Below are positions 33,042 through 43,970 of a stretch of 64,000 bases of DNA, piece after piece. The stretch comes from Xanthomonas arboricola pv. populi. Its GTDB lineage: Bacteria > Pseudomonadota > Gammaproteobacteria > Xanthomonadales > Xanthomonadaceae. The stretch covers positions 235,494 through 299,493 of the forward strand of contig NZ_MDEB01000006.1 of the NCBI RefSeq assembly GCF_002939945.1, written 5' to 3'. The first letter of the stretch is position 1, and every line of letters starts with the position of its first letter. The notes below the pieces were generated by a model that did not search any database, was not told the DNA's origin, and saw only the letters and a program-made list of their open reading frames with translations. The translations under genes were made by a program, and so were the position numbers.

Positions 33042-36000
33042 ATGCACGCTGACGCCTCTCCCGTGTTTCCCCTGACCAAAGCGCAACGCGGCCTCTGGGT
33101 CGCAAGCAAGTTGCATACCGACAACACCTTGATGTTGTCCGAAGCCCTGGAAATATTCGGCCCGCTGGATCCACAGGTGCTGATCCGCGCCAGCATGCAG
33201 CTGACGCGCGAATTCGACACACTGCGGCTATGCATCGTCGAGCACGACGGCGTACCGCATCAGGTGGTCCTGCCCGAATACACCGCCGCGATTCCGTATT
33301 TCAACGTCAGCGAAGATCCTTCCCCGCGTAATGCCGCCGAGCATTGGGTGGACGAAGAAATCCGCAAGCCGGAAGATCTGCAGAACGGGCCGTTATGGCA
33401 TTGCGCGGTATTCCGCCTTGGCGAAGATCACCACATGTGGGTGCAATGCGTCAGCCATCTGGTGATGGATGGCTATTGCGCCTCGATCATGATGCAGCGC
33501 ATGGCGGTGCTGTATAACGCCTACGCGGAAAGCAGCGAGCCTGCGCCTGCGCAATACGGCAGCGCGCTGTCGCTGATCGAGCTCGAACAGCAGTATCGCC
33601 AGTCCGATCGTTTTCAGCGCGACCGCAGCTACTGGATGCAGCAGCTGGCCGATCTGCCGCCGCCGGCGACCCTGGCGCGTCCGGGCAATTACCTGTCGAC
33701 CGGATTGTTGCGTGGGACCGGACAGTTCTCGCCGCAACAGGTGATACGTCTGCGTGCGCTCGGCAAGGACTACGGCGCCAGCCTGCCGCAGATGCTGATT
33801 TCGCTGATCGCCGCGTATTACTACCGCTGCACCGGCGCCGAGGATCTGGTGCTGGCCATGCCGGTGACCGGCCGCATCAACGCGCGTTACCGGCAGACCG
33901 CAGGCCTGGTTGCCAATGTGATTTCGCTACGCCTGAAAATGGATCCGCAGCAGCCGGTGCATGCCCTGTTCGCGCAGGTGTCCTCGGTGGTCAGGCATGC
34001 CCTGCGCCACCAGCAGTACCGCTTCGAGGACGTGCGCCGCGATCTTGGCATGTTCGGGGTCGATCAGAAGTTCGCACGCCTGGCAGTGAACATCGAAGCC
34101 TTCGATTACGTGCTGCGTTTTGGCCAGGCCTATGCGATGCCGCATAACCTCTCCAACGGCCCGGCCGACGATCTGACCATCTTCTGCTACGAGCGCGGCG
34201 ACGGAGCCGCGTTGCGCTTCGATCTGGATGCCAATCCGGCGTTGTACGACAGCGACGAGCTGGCCGAACACTGCCGCCGCCTGACCCATCTGGCCGATGC
34301 GGTGTTGGCCGATCCGGAATGCGCGCTGGGCCGGATCGATGTGCTCGGCGATGCGGAACGCCGACGCCTGTTGCAGACCTGGAACGCCACCGCCGCAGCG
34401 CTGCCGGAACCGGCCACGCTGCTGCACGGCATGCTGCAGCGTGCCGAGCTGATGCCGGCAGCGGTGGTGGTGCAGTACGACAACCGCACCCTGGATTACG
34501 CCACGCTGTGCGAACTGGCCTCGCGCATCGCCGCGCAATGGGTGGCCGATGGCGTCCGCCCCGGCGATGTGGTCGCCATCGCGTTGCCGCGCAGCGAGCA
34601 ATTGCTGGTGGCCCTGCTGGCGGTGATGTGGAGCGGGGCGGCGTATCTGCCGCTGGACCCGGAAAGCCCGGCCGCGCGCAACCGGCAGATGCTCAACGAT
34701 TCCGGTGCCATCGCGCTGGTCTGCGAGCCGGCGTTGTGCGAGCGCTATCTGCTCGGTGGCATGGTCTGGCTGGATCCGCGCCCGGCCGTATTGCCGACGG
34801 CGATCGCGCCGATGGCCACGCCGGACGGCACCGCCTACGTGCTGTACACCTCCGGTTCGACCGGCGCGCCCAAGGGCGTGGAAATCAGCCATCGCAACCT
34901 GTTCAATTTCCTGCATGCGATGGAGCATGAACTGGCATTGCGCCCGCGCGACCGCGTGCTGGCGGTCACCACCATCACCTTCGATATCGCCGGGCTGGAG
35001 CTGTATCTGCCATTGCTGGTGGGCGCGCGCGTGGTCATCGCACCGGCCGGCATCACCCATGATCCACGCAGCCTGTCGCGGCTGATCGCGCAGGAGCAGG
35101 TCAGCGTGGTGCAGGCGACCCCGTCGCTATGGCGCATCCTGCTGGCCAATCAGGATCTGGCGTTGGACCGTCTCCACGCTCTGGTCGGTGGCGAAGCCCT
35201 GGTGCCGGAACTGGCGACCCAGTTGCTGAGCCGGGTCGGGCGCCTGACCCAGCTGTACGGGCCGACCGAAACCACGATCTGGTCGACCATCATGTCGTTG
35301 CAGCTGACCGACGCTGCTGCCCCGCCGATCGGCAGGCCGCTGCTCAATACGCGCGTCTATGTGCTCGATGCGCAGCGGCAACCGCTGCCGACCGGCGCGA
35401 TCGGCGAGTTGTACATCGGCGGTGCGGGGGTGGCCAAGGGCTATCGCGGCAAGCGCCAGCTGACCAGCGAGCGGTTTGTACGCGACCCGTTCGCCGACGA
35501 CGGCAGCAACATGTACCGCACCGGCGACCGCGTGCGTCAGCGCCGCGACGGCATGCTGGAATTCATCGGCCGCACCGACGCGCAACTGAAGATCCGCGGC
35601 CATCGCGTGGAGCCGGCCGAAATCGAAAACGCCTTGCTGCTGCATTCGCAGGTGGCGCAGGCGGTGGTGGTCGGTCATAGCGATGGCGACCACGACGCGC
35701 TGCAGTTGCTGGCGTATGTGGTGGGCAAGCATGGCGCGACGCCAACGGCCGAGGTCTTACGCGCGCATCTGCAGCAGCGCCTGCCGGCGTCGATGATCCC
35801 CGTCTTGTGGGTGCCGTTGCAGGCGCTGCCGCTGACACCCAATGGCAAGCTGGATCGCCGCGCCTTGCCCTCGCCGGGCGCGTTGCCGCAGCGCACGCAC
35901 GTGGCGCCGCGCGATGCGCTCGAACGCCAGCTGGCAGCAATGCTGCAGGACGTGCTGGGCATCGAAGTGGTGGGTGTGGAAGACAACTTCTTCGAGCTCG

Positions 36001-37025
36001 GCGGCGACTCGCTGCGCGCGGCGGAAATGGCCGCACGCTTCCCGCAGACGTTCGGTGTCGAACTGCCGCTGGGCACCCTGTTCCATGCGCCAACCATCGC
36101 CGGCCTGGCCGAGGTGATCACGCGCAACGCGCAGATCCCGAACGACCCACTCGGCGTGCTGTTGCCGCTGCGTGCGGGCACGCCGGGCACGACCCCGCTG
36201 TTCTGCATCCACCCGGTGGTCGGTCTGGGCTGGTCGTATCTCACCTTGCTCGGTCGGCTCGATCCGCACTGGCCGGTGTATGCCTTGCAGTCGCCAGGCT
36301 TGAGCGACCCGCAGCATCGCCCGGAAAGCATCGAGGCGATCGCGCGCGATTACCTGGCGCGGCTGCGCACGGTGCAGCCGCAGGGGCCGTATCGATTGAT
36401 TGGCTGGTCGCTGGGCGGCTTGATCGCCCATGCCATCACTGCCGAACTGCATGCACTGGGCGAAGAAGTCGAATTGCTGGCGATGCTCGACAGCTACCCG
36501 CACCTGGAGCAGGCCGCGTCGCTGCCGGAATCGGAAACTGTGCGTGCATCGGTGCATGCGCTGGGTGTGCATCTTGCACACGGCCAGTCGATGCCGACCA
36601 CGGTGGCCGAACTGGCCAGCCTGCTGTGCGATCACTATGGGTTGAACGACTTGCCCGCGGTGCGCCAGCTGCTCGAACAACGCCCCACGTTGCTGGACGA
36701 CATGGGCGGCATGACCCAGCACCACCTGCATCTGGCGCGGCGTCATCGTCCCAAACCGCTGGACCAGGATGTGTTGTTCGTCGAAGCCAGCGTGCGCATG
36801 ACCTCCGGCGGCGACGATACGGTGTGGGTGGATTACCGGCCGCAGGCCTGGCGCCCTTACGTGCGCAATCTGCACCTGCATGCCCTGGACAGCGACCACC
36901 ACTCGATGCTGTCGTCCACGCATTCGGCCACGCTCAGCGCATTGCTGCATGCGGCCACTGCCAACGTCCCACAACGCGACGGCAGCATCGCCACCGCCAG
37001 CGACGGGGTGGCCGAATATGCCTGA
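33042..37025 (+). CDS. Single-module nonribosomal peptide synthetase (C-A-T-TE), predicted glycine-activating
   Basis: A 1327-residue synthetase. ATG 33042 is chosen as AAGAAGG lies 9 bases upstream. The condensation domain (about 8-440) has the motif variant SHLVMDG with the second, catalytic His139 and Asp143 kept. The adenylation domain (about 460-960) has YTSGSTGAPKG (near 603), FDIAGLEL (near 647), LYGPTETTIWS (near 738), YRTGDR, GRTDAQLKIRGHRVEP and PLTPNGKLDRR. Specificity residues read D-I-L-Q-L-G-L-I-W-K, the code I recall for glycine. The carrier domain has Ser990 in LGGDSLRA, and the thioesterase Ser1123 in GWSLGGL. No epimerase or second module. The glycosyltransferase gene overlaps its end by 8 bases. 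The product is unknown. Confidence 0.92.
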   Translation: MHADASPVFPLTKAQRGLWVASKLHTDNTLMLSEALEIFGPLDPQVLIRASMQLTREFDTLRLCIVEHDGVPHQVVLPEYTAAIPYFNVSEDPSPRNAAEHWVDEEIRKPEDLQNGPLWHCAVFRLGEDHHMWVQCVSHLVMDGYCASIMMQRMAVLYNAYAESSEPAPAQYGSALSLIELEQQYRQSDRFQRDRSYWMQQLADLPPPATLARPGNYLSTGLLRGTGQFSPQQVIRLRALGKDYGASLPQMLISLIAAYYYRCTGAEDLVLAMPVTGRINARYRQTAGLVANVISLRLKMDPQQPVHALFAQVSSVVRHALRHQQYRFEDVRRDLGMFGVDQKFARLAVNIEAFDYVLRFGQAYAMPHNLSNGPADDLTIFCYERGDGAALRFDLDANPALYDSDELAEHCRRLTHLADAVLADPECALGRIDVLGDAERRRLLQTWNATAAALPEPATLLHGMLQRAELMPAAVVVQYDNRTLDYATLCELASRIAAQWVADGVRPGDVVAIALPRSEQLLVALLAVMWSGAAYLPLDPESPAARNRQMLNDSGAIALVCEPALCERYLLGGMVWLDPRPAVLPTAIAPMATPDGTAYVLYTSGSTGAPKGVEISHRNLFNFLHAMEHELALRPRDRVLAVTTITFDIAGLELYLPLLVGARVVIAPAGITHDPRSLSRLIAQEQVSVVQATPSLWRILLANQDLALDRLHALVGGEALVPELATQLLSRVGRLTQLYGPTETTIWSTIMSLQLTDAAAPPIGRPLLNTRVYVLDAQRQPLPTGAIGELYIGGAGVAKGYRGKRQLTSERFVRDPFADDGSNMYRTGDRVRQRRDGMLEFIGRTDAQLKIRGHRVEPAEIENALLLHSQVAQAVVVGHSDGDHDALQLLAYVVGKHGATPTAEVLRAHLQQRLPASMIPVLWVPLQALPLTPNGKLDRRALPSPGALPQRTHVAPRDALERQLAAMLQDVLGIEVVGVEDNFFELGGDSLRAAEMAARFPQTFGVELPLGTLFHAPTIAGLAEVITRNAQIPNDPLGVLLPLRAGTPGTTPLFCIHPVVGLGWSYLTLLGRLDPHWPVYALQSPGLSDPQHRPESIEAIARDYLARLRTVQPQGPYRLIGWSLGGLIAHAITAELHALGEEVELLAMLDSYPHLEQAASLPESETVRASVHALGVHLAHGQSMPTTVAELASLLCDHYGLNDLPAVRQLLEQRPTLLDDMGGMTQHHLHLARRHRPKPLDQDVLFVEASVRMTSGGDDTVWVDYRPQAWRPYVRNLHLHALDSDHHSMLSSTHSATLSALLHAATANVPQRDGSIATASDGVAEYA

Positions 37026-38355
37026 GTCCCCTTCCAGCGCGGCACGCCAGCGCCCGGTGGTGATCGCCACCCTGGGCACGCATGGCGATGTGCGCCCGAT
37101 CATCGCGCTGGGCCGTGGCCTGCAACAGCGCGGTTACCCGGTGCGGGTGCTGACCAGCGCCAACTTCGAATCGCTGATCCGCGCCAATGGGCTGGAGTTC
37201 TTCCCGCTCAGCGGCGACCACCAGAAACTGCTGCAGGGCCATCCGGATATCGCCGAGATGCGCGGTGGCTGGCGCGGCATCTGGGGCACCTTGCGCGCGC
37301 AATTGCTGGACTGGGCGCGCGACTGGGCCGTGCAGGGCCGCGCGGCCTGTGCCGATGCCGGGCTGATTCTCGGCGTCGGCAGCGCGAGTTTTCTGGCCCA
37401 TAGCCTGGGCCAGGCATACGACGTGCCGGTGGTGTTTGCGCAATTGCAGCCGCTGACCGCCTCGCGCCATCTGCCACTGATGGTGATGCCCAGCGTGCGT
37501 CTGCCGGGGCTGGTGAGCGTGGCGCTGCATCATGTTCTGCGCTTTGCCGGCTGGCAGCTGATGCGTCCTGCCCTCAACGAGATCGTGCGCCCGGCCTTGG
37601 GGTTACCGGCCTATCCGTGGAGCGGCCCGGATCGCAGCGCGCTGCGTGTGCTGTACGGCTATAGCGCGCAGCTGTGCCCGCGTCCGCCGGACTGGCCGCA
37701 GAGTGCGCAGGTGTGCGGTTTCTGGCAGTTGCCGCAACCGCAGTGGCAACCGCCGGCTGCGTTGCAGGCGTTCCTCCAGGCCGGTCCGCCGCCGCTGTAT
37801 ATCGGCTTCGGCAGCATGATCAGCACCGATGCGGCCCGGCTCACCGCCACGGTCAAGGCGGCGGTGCGTCTGACCGGTCAACGTGCGCTGCTGGCCAGCG
37901 GCTGGGGCGGGCTGGCGGCCGGGGAAGACGTATCCGACGATGCCGAGCGCTTCTTCCAGCTGGAGCAGGCACCGCACGATTGGCTGTTCCCGCGGGTGTC
38001 GGTGGCGGTGCATCACGGCGGTGCCGGCACCACCGGTGCGGCGCTGGCAGCGGGGATCCCCTCGGTGGTGCTGCCGTTCGGCTACGACCAGCCGTTTTGG
38101 GCGCACTGCCTGGCCCAACGCGGCGTCGCCCCGCCGGCGCTCGCACGGGTCGGGTTGCAGCCGCAGGCCTTGGCCGATGCCATCGGCCAAGCCGGCGCGC
38201 CGAGCATGCGCGCAGCGGCACGCGCGCTGGGGCAGCGCATCCGCGAGGAAGACGGAATCGGCCGGGCGGTGGATCAGCTGGAAGCGTGGGGATTGCTGGA
38301 ACCGGCGGTGAAGCTGGCGCAGACGGCGCGCATCGAGCAGCAAGCCGTCGCGTGA
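37018..38355 (+). CDS. UGT/MGT-type glycosyltransferase of the NRPS operon
   Basis: A 445-residue GT1-like enzyme (related to sterol glucosyltransferases, macrolide glycosyltransferases and RhlB). The N-terminal acceptor domain begins VVIATLGTHGDVRPIIALG, and the C-terminal nucleotide-sugar domain has LYIGFGSMI and the conserved VAVHHGGAGTTGAALAAG followed by PFGYDQPFWA. It has no export signal and should act in the cytosol on a lipophilic or small acceptor with UDP- or dTDP-sugar. Its ATG overlaps the NRPS stop by 8 bases, so co-translation with the NRPS is nearly certain, and the NRPS product or its precursor is the likely acceptor. Confidence 0.9.
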   Translation: MPESPSSAARQRPVVIATLGTHGDVRPIIALGRGLQQRGYPVRVLTSANFESLIRANGLEFFPLSGDHQKLLQGHPDIAEMRGGWRGIWGTLRAQLLDWARDWAVQGRAACADAGLILGVGSASFLAHSLGQAYDVPVVFAQLQPLTASRHLPLMVMPSVRLPGLVSVALHHVLRFAGWQLMRPALNEIVRPALGLPAYPWSGPDRSALRVLYGYSAQLCPRPPDWPQSAQVCGFWQLPQPQWQPPAALQAFLQAGPPPLYIGFGSMISTDAARLTATVKAAVRLTGQRALLASGWGGLAAGEDVSDDAERFFQLEQAPHDWLFPRVSVAVHHGGAGTTGAALAAGIPSVVLPFGYDQPFWAHCLAQRGVAPPALARVGLQPQALADAIGQAGAPSMRAAARALGQRIREEDGIGRAVDQLEAWGLLEPAVKLAQTARIEQQAVA

Positions 38356-38625
38356 TGGATGACGCCGTGGGGGAGCCACGGCGTCGACATCGGAGTGGCG
38401 GCGGCAATGCGGTCGCGTGCGTGACCGAAGGCCTCTGTGCGGCACGGTTGAGGTGCTGGGCGCATCGCTGCGGCCGATGCATGGTCGACAGGAGAAGGCC
38501 TGCACGACTGAGTGACTTGGAGAAACGTCTGCGTTGCCGACACGCGTCGGCGAGCGCGGCCAACGCCGGTGCCCGCATCGGCGGGATGCGGCACAATCGG
38601 GCTCCCTCGGCCTTGCATCGCCCGC

Positions 38626-39753
38626 ATGCGCTATCCCGCTCTCGATCTGCTGCGTGGCATCGCCATCGTCTGGGTGATGCTGTTCCATTCCTTCGTGGTC
38701 GGTGGTCTGGGGCCGGACTGGGCGTGGTTGTCGCGCTACGGCTGGATGGGCGTGGACCTGTTCTTCGTCTTGAGCGGTTTTCTGATCGGTACGCAGGTGC
38801 TGAGGCCGCTGGCGCGCGGGCAAGGCGTGGACTTCAAGGATTTCTATCTGCGTCGCGCGTTTCGCATCCTGCCGGCGTTTTTGCTGGTGCTGGCGATCTA
38901 CATGGCGTGGCCGGATTTTCGCGAGTCGCCCGGGCTGGCGCCGTGGTGGATGTTCGTCAGCTTCACCCTGAACCTGTTGGTCGACTACGGCCGTGACGCC
39001 GCGTTCTCGCACGCCTGGTCGCTGTGCGTGGAAGAACATTTCTATCTGGTGTTTCCGTTGCTGGCGACGCTGTTGCTGCGGCGGCCCTCGGCCACGCGCT
39101 TTGTCGCGCTCTGCGTGCTGGTGGTGGTTGCAGGCATCGCGCTGCGTGCCGGCATCTGGTGGCACAACACCGCCCTGGACAGTGCCGGCGCCGGCCTGCA
39201 GCGCAACTGGTTCATCGAAGATATCTATTACCCGACCTGGAACCGTCTGGACGGGCTGCTGGACGGTGTCGTCCTGGCGGTGCTGAAGGTCTTCCGCCCC
39301 ACGCTATGGCAACGGCTGCAGCAGCGCGGCAACGCCGCGCTGTGTGCAGGCGTGGCGATTCTGGCGCTGGCACTGTGGCTGTTCCGCGAGCGCACCGGCC
39401 TGCTCGGCAATGCGGTGGGCTGGCCGGTGCTGTCGCTGGGGCTGGCCTTGCTGGTGCTCGCCGGCACTGCCAGCAGCGGTGTGCTTGGCGGTTTGCGTGT
39501 GCCGGGCGCGGCATGGCTGGCGGCCATCTCCTACAGCCTGTATCTGACCCACAAGGCCGTGTTCCATCTCACCCAGGGCTGGCTCGGCCCGGCGCTGGAG
39601 GGGCGTGGCGTGCTGGCATTTGCGATGTATGGCCTGATGGCAGTGCTGTGCGGTGCGCTGTTGCACTACGCGGTGGAGCGCCCGTTCCTGCAGCTGCGCG
39701 ACAAGATGCTGCGGCCAGGCGCGCGGACGTTGGTTGCCGCCGATCGCGGCTGA
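38626..39753 (+). CDS. Membrane acyltransferase (AT3/OafA family) of the NRPS locus
   Basis: A 375-residue multi-pass protein with the acyltransferase-3 signature: YPALDLLRGIAIVWVMLFHS (catalytic His near 21), GWMGVDLFFVLSGFLIG, RRAFRILPAF, and HAWSLCVEEHFYLVFPL, followed by about seven further helices. AT3 enzymes move acetyl or other acyl groups to sugars across the inner membrane. The ATG is chosen to begin the first helix; there is no clear ribosome site. It follows the glycosyltransferase by 270 bp in the same direction, so it may be a separate unit, but a role in acylating the glycosylated product is plausible. Confidence 0.88.
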   Translation: MRYPALDLLRGIAIVWVMLFHSFVVGGLGPDWAWLSRYGWMGVDLFFVLSGFLIGTQVLRPLARGQGVDFKDFYLRRAFRILPAFLLVLAIYMAWPDFRESPGLAPWWMFVSFTLNLLVDYGRDAAFSHAWSLCVEEHFYLVFPLLATLLLRRPSATRFVALCVLVVVAGIALRAGIWWHNTALDSAGAGLQRNWFIEDIYYPTWNRLDGLLDGVVLAVLKVFRPTLWQRLQQRGNAALCAGVAILALALWLFRERTGLLGNAVGWPVLSLGLALLVLAGTASSGVLGGLRVPGAAWLAAISYSLYLTHKAVFHLTQGWLGPALEGRGVLAFAMYGLMAVLCGALLHYAVERPFLQLRDKMLRPGARTLVAADRG

Positions 39754-39766
39754 CCGGGCATCGCAA

Positions 39767-39789
39767 AACGCCGCGCAATGCGCGGCGTT
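39767..39789 (+). terminator. Hairpin downstream of the acyltransferase gene
   Basis: AACGCCGCGC and GCGCGGCGTT form a 10-bp perfect stem with loop AAT, 13 bases after the stop. Only a poor T-run follows (GTCGTCCTC), but position and strength suggest a terminator. Confidence 0.7.
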
Positions 39790-39918
39790 GTCGTCCTCTC
39801 TCGCGATGCGCCAGTTCCAGCGCCGCACCGAACTTGGATGCGGCGCGATCTGCTCACGCGCCAATCAACACACCATCGGATCGCGGCGCGATAGATGCAC
39901 TGGCGCTGCAGGCCATCG

Positions 39919-41264
<1,346 letters not shown>

Positions 41265-41268
41265 GCGG

Positions 41269-42150
41269 CTACTGCGCCTTGATCGCAATGGCGGGCAGGC
41301 CGCTGCCGGTCAGTTTCTGCTTGGCTTCGGCCAGTTCGCTGGCGCTGCCGTACGGCCCCATGCGCACGCGGTAGACGGTTTTGCCGCTGATGTCGGCAGA
41401 TTCCACGCGTGCGGCCAGGCCCATCATCGCCAGCTTGGCCTTGGTCGATTCGGCATCGCCGGAGGCGCCGAACGAGCCGGCCTGCAGGATGTAGCGGGTG
41501 TTGTCTGTCACTGCAGCTGGGGCTACCGGAGTGGTAGCTGCCGCTGCCGCAGCCGGCTTCGGCGCAGCAGTTGCAGCTGGCGTGGTGAGCGCCGCAGTGC
41601 TGGCCGGCGCCGGCGTGGCGGCCGGACGCGCCGGGGCGGTCTCCGCCAATGGCTTCGGCGCGCTGGCAGCTGTTTCGTTCAACGGCACCGGCACGCTGGT
41701 GGCCGGTGTGGCTGCCGCCACGCTCGCACCGGGTGCAGGCGCGACCGGCTTGCCTTCCAGGGCCGCACGCGCACGTGCGGCTTCTTCCGCGCGCGCACTG
41801 GCTGCCAGTTCGGCATCGGACATCTGCACTTCCTTGCCGGGCAGCAAGGTATAGAAGTCGTACTGGGTTTGCGCATCGCCCGGCTTGGCTTGCGGTTTGG
41901 GCGCTTGCGCACTGGGCTTGGGAAGCTCGGCCGGCGTATCCACGTCGGCATCGGCCACCGGCTCGGGCTGCGCGTCGGGGTTCGCCCGTGGGCCCACACG
42001 CAGGAAGCCGTCGCCGTCCTTCTTGAACAGGTTGGGCGCGGCCAGAAAGATCACTGCCGCAATCGCAGCGCCCGCCACCAACCACACCCAACCGGGGGTG
42101 CCATTGCTGGTGTTGCGTCGCGCCTGACTCTTACCGCGTCGTGCTGCCAT
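41269..42150 (-). CDS. SPOR-domain (FtsN-like) cell-division protein
   Basis: A 293-residue bitopic membrane protein: basic cytoplasmic tail, one membrane helix (about 20-38), a long Ala/Pro/Thr-rich periplasmic linker to about residue 215, and a C-terminal SPOR domain (RYILQAGSFGASGDAESTKAKL to the end). FtsN-type SPOR domains bind glycan strands lacking stem peptides at the septum. The gene after argS is often an ftsN relative in gamma-proteobacteria, supporting this role, but true FtsN identity is not proven. It follows argS by 45 bp. Confidence 0.85.
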   Translation of the reverse strand: MAARRGKSQARRNTSNGTPGWVWLVAGAAIAAVIFLAAPNLFKKDGDGFLRVGPRANPDAQPEPVADADVDTPAELPKPSAQAPKPQAKPGDAQTQYDFYTLLPGKEVQMSDAELAASARAEEAARARAALEGKPVAPAPGASVAAATPATSVPVPLNETAASAPKPLAETAPARPAATPAPASTAALTTPAATAAPKPAAAAAATTPVAPAAVTDNTRYILQAGSFGASGDAESTKAKLAMMGLAARVESADISGKTVYRVRMGPYGSASELAEAKQKLTGSGLPAIAIKAQ

Positions 42151-42195
42151 CTACCACTTCTCCGAATCACGTCGTTGCGGGCCATGCGGCCCGGC

Positions 42196-43884
42196 TTACA
42201 TCTTTTCTGGGGCGCTGACGCCAAGCAGTTCCAGGCCGTTGGCGAGCACCTGTTGCGTGGCGACGGCGAGGGTGAGCTTGGCGTCGCGCTCTGCGGCATC
42301 GTCCACCAGCAGTTTGGTGTTGTGATACCACGTGTGGAAGGCGTGCGCCAATTCACGCAGGTATTGCGCGATCTGGTACGGCTCCAGCGTCTGGCCGGCG
42401 ATTTCCACCACCTCCGCATAGCGCGACAGCTCGACCATGACGTTGAGCGAATGCTCGTCGTCCAGGCGCGCCAGCTCGGCCAATCCATGCGCCTGCTCGT
42501 ACTTGTAGCCTTTTTCCTGCGCCTGCCGCAGCACGCTGCACACGCGCGCATGCGCGTACTGCACATAGAACACCGGGTTGTCGTTGCTCTGCTGACGGGC
42601 CAGGTCGATGTCGAAGGTGAGCTGCGAGTCGGGCTTGCGCGCGATCAGGAACCAGCGCACCGCATCGGCGCTGGTTTCTTCGATCAGGTCGCGCAGGGTG
42701 ACGTAGCTGCCGGCACGCTTGGACAGTTTCACTTCCTCGCCGCCGCGCATCACCGTGACCATCTGGTGCAGCACGTACTCTGGCCAGCCTTGCGGGATGC
42801 CCAGTTCCAGCGCCTGCAGGCCGGCGCGCACGCGCGTCAGCGAGCCGTGGTGGTCCGCCCCCAGCTCGGTGATCGCACGCTCGTAGCCGCGCTGCCACTT
42901 GGTCAGGTGGTAGGCCACGTCCGGCACGAAGTAGGTGTAGGTGCCGTCGGACTTGCGCATCACCCGGTCCTTGTCGTCGCCGAAGTCGGTGGACTTCAAC
43001 CACAACGCGCCGCCTTCCTCGTAGGTATGGCCGGAGGCGATCAGCTTCTGCACGGCCTCTTCGACCTTGCCGTCCTTGTACAGCGAGCTTTCGAGGAAAT
43101 AGATATCGAAATCGACGCGGAACGCGGCCAGGTCGTGGTTCTGCTCGTTGCGCAGGTAGGCCACGGCGAAGCGGCGGATCGCGTCGAAGTCGGCAGGATC
43201 CTTGCCGCCGGTGACCAGATGGCCTTCCAGGTCGACAGTGTCGCCGGCCAGGTAGGCGTTGGCCACATCGGCGATGTAGTCGCCGCGGTAGCCGTTCTCC
43301 GGCCAGCCGTCGCTGTCGGGGGTGAGCCCTTGCGCGCGCGCCTGCACCGACAGGGCCAGGTTCTCGATCTGCACGCCGGCATCGTTGTAGTAGAACTCGC
43401 GCTTGACGTTCCAGCCGTTGGCATCGAGCACGCGCGCCAGGCTGTCGCCGATCGCCGCGGCGCGGCCGTGGCCGACGTGCAGCGGGCCGGTCGGGTTGGC
43501 CGAGACGTATTCCACGCCCACCGAGCGGCCGTTGCCGGCCAGCCCGCGCCCGTAGTCGTGGCCCTGCTTGAGCACATGCGCCACTTCGCGCTGGTAGGCG
43601 GTGGGGGCGAGGTGGAAATTGATGAAGCCCGGGCCGGCGATCTCCACCTTGGCCACGTCGTCGCTGGCCGGCAATGCGGCGACCAGCGCCTGGGCCAGCG
43701 CGCGCGGGTTGCTGCGCGCAGGCTTGGCCAGCAGCATCGCGGCATTGGTGGCGAAGTCGCCGTGCTCGCGCGTCTTGGGTCGCTCGACCACAAAATCCGG
43801 CGGCAGGGTGTCGGCAGGCAGGGTGCCGTTGGCGCGCAAGGCTTCGATGCCTTGGCCGATCAGTGCGCGGAGTTGGGCTTTCAC
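42196..43884 (-). CDS. argS: Arginyl-tRNA synthetase
   Basis: A 562-residue class I synthetase. The HIGH-like motif is HVGHGRAA, the KMSK region is the usual ArgRS variant ([13 protein letters not shown]), and the N-terminal additional domain (about 1-110) and C-terminal DALR anticodon domain are present. A GTG start at 43884 gives the standard length; there is no in-frame ATG nearby. It leads the operon argS-SPOR protein-secreted protein, and possibly the SDR gene. Confidence 0.95.
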   Translation of the reverse strand: MKAQLRALIGQGIEALRANGTLPADTLPPDFVVERPKTREHGDFATNAAMLLAKPARSNPRALAQALVAALPASDDVAKVEIAGPGFINFHLAPTAYQREVAHVLKQGHDYGRGLAGNGRSVGVEYVSANPTGPLHVGHGRAAAIGDSLARVLDANGWNVKREFYYNDAGVQIENLALSVQARAQGLTPDSDGWPENGYRGDYIADVANAYLAGDTVDLEGHLVTGGKDPADFDAIRRFAVAYLRNEQNHDLAAFRVDFDIYFLESSLYKDGKVEEAVQKLIASGHTYEEGGALWLKSTDFGDDKDRVMRKSDGTYTYFVPDVAYHLTKWQRGYERAITELGADHHGSLTRVRAGLQALELGIPQGWPEYVLHQMVTVMRGGEEVKLSKRAGSYVTLRDLIEETSADAVRWFLIARKPDSQLTFDIDLARQQSNDNPVFYVQYAHARVCSVLRQAQEKGYKYEQAHGLAELARLDDEHSLNVMVELSRYAEVVEIAGQTLEPYQIAQYLRELAHAFHTWYHNTKLLVDDAAERDAKLTLAVATQQVLANGLELLGVSAPEKM

Positions 43885-43970
43885 GTGGGATCTGCTTGGA
43901 ACGAAACCAGCGATTTTACCCGACCGCGCCCCCCGGGGTCGGGCCGATGGTTCAGGTCGCCGCCGCGCGC

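Noticed and set aside
43872..43890. TTTCACGTGGGA at the argS start, resembling parS (TGTTTCACGTGAAACA)
   Set aside because: Only about 10 of 16 bases match and the second half-site is broken; true parS sites tolerate few mismatches.
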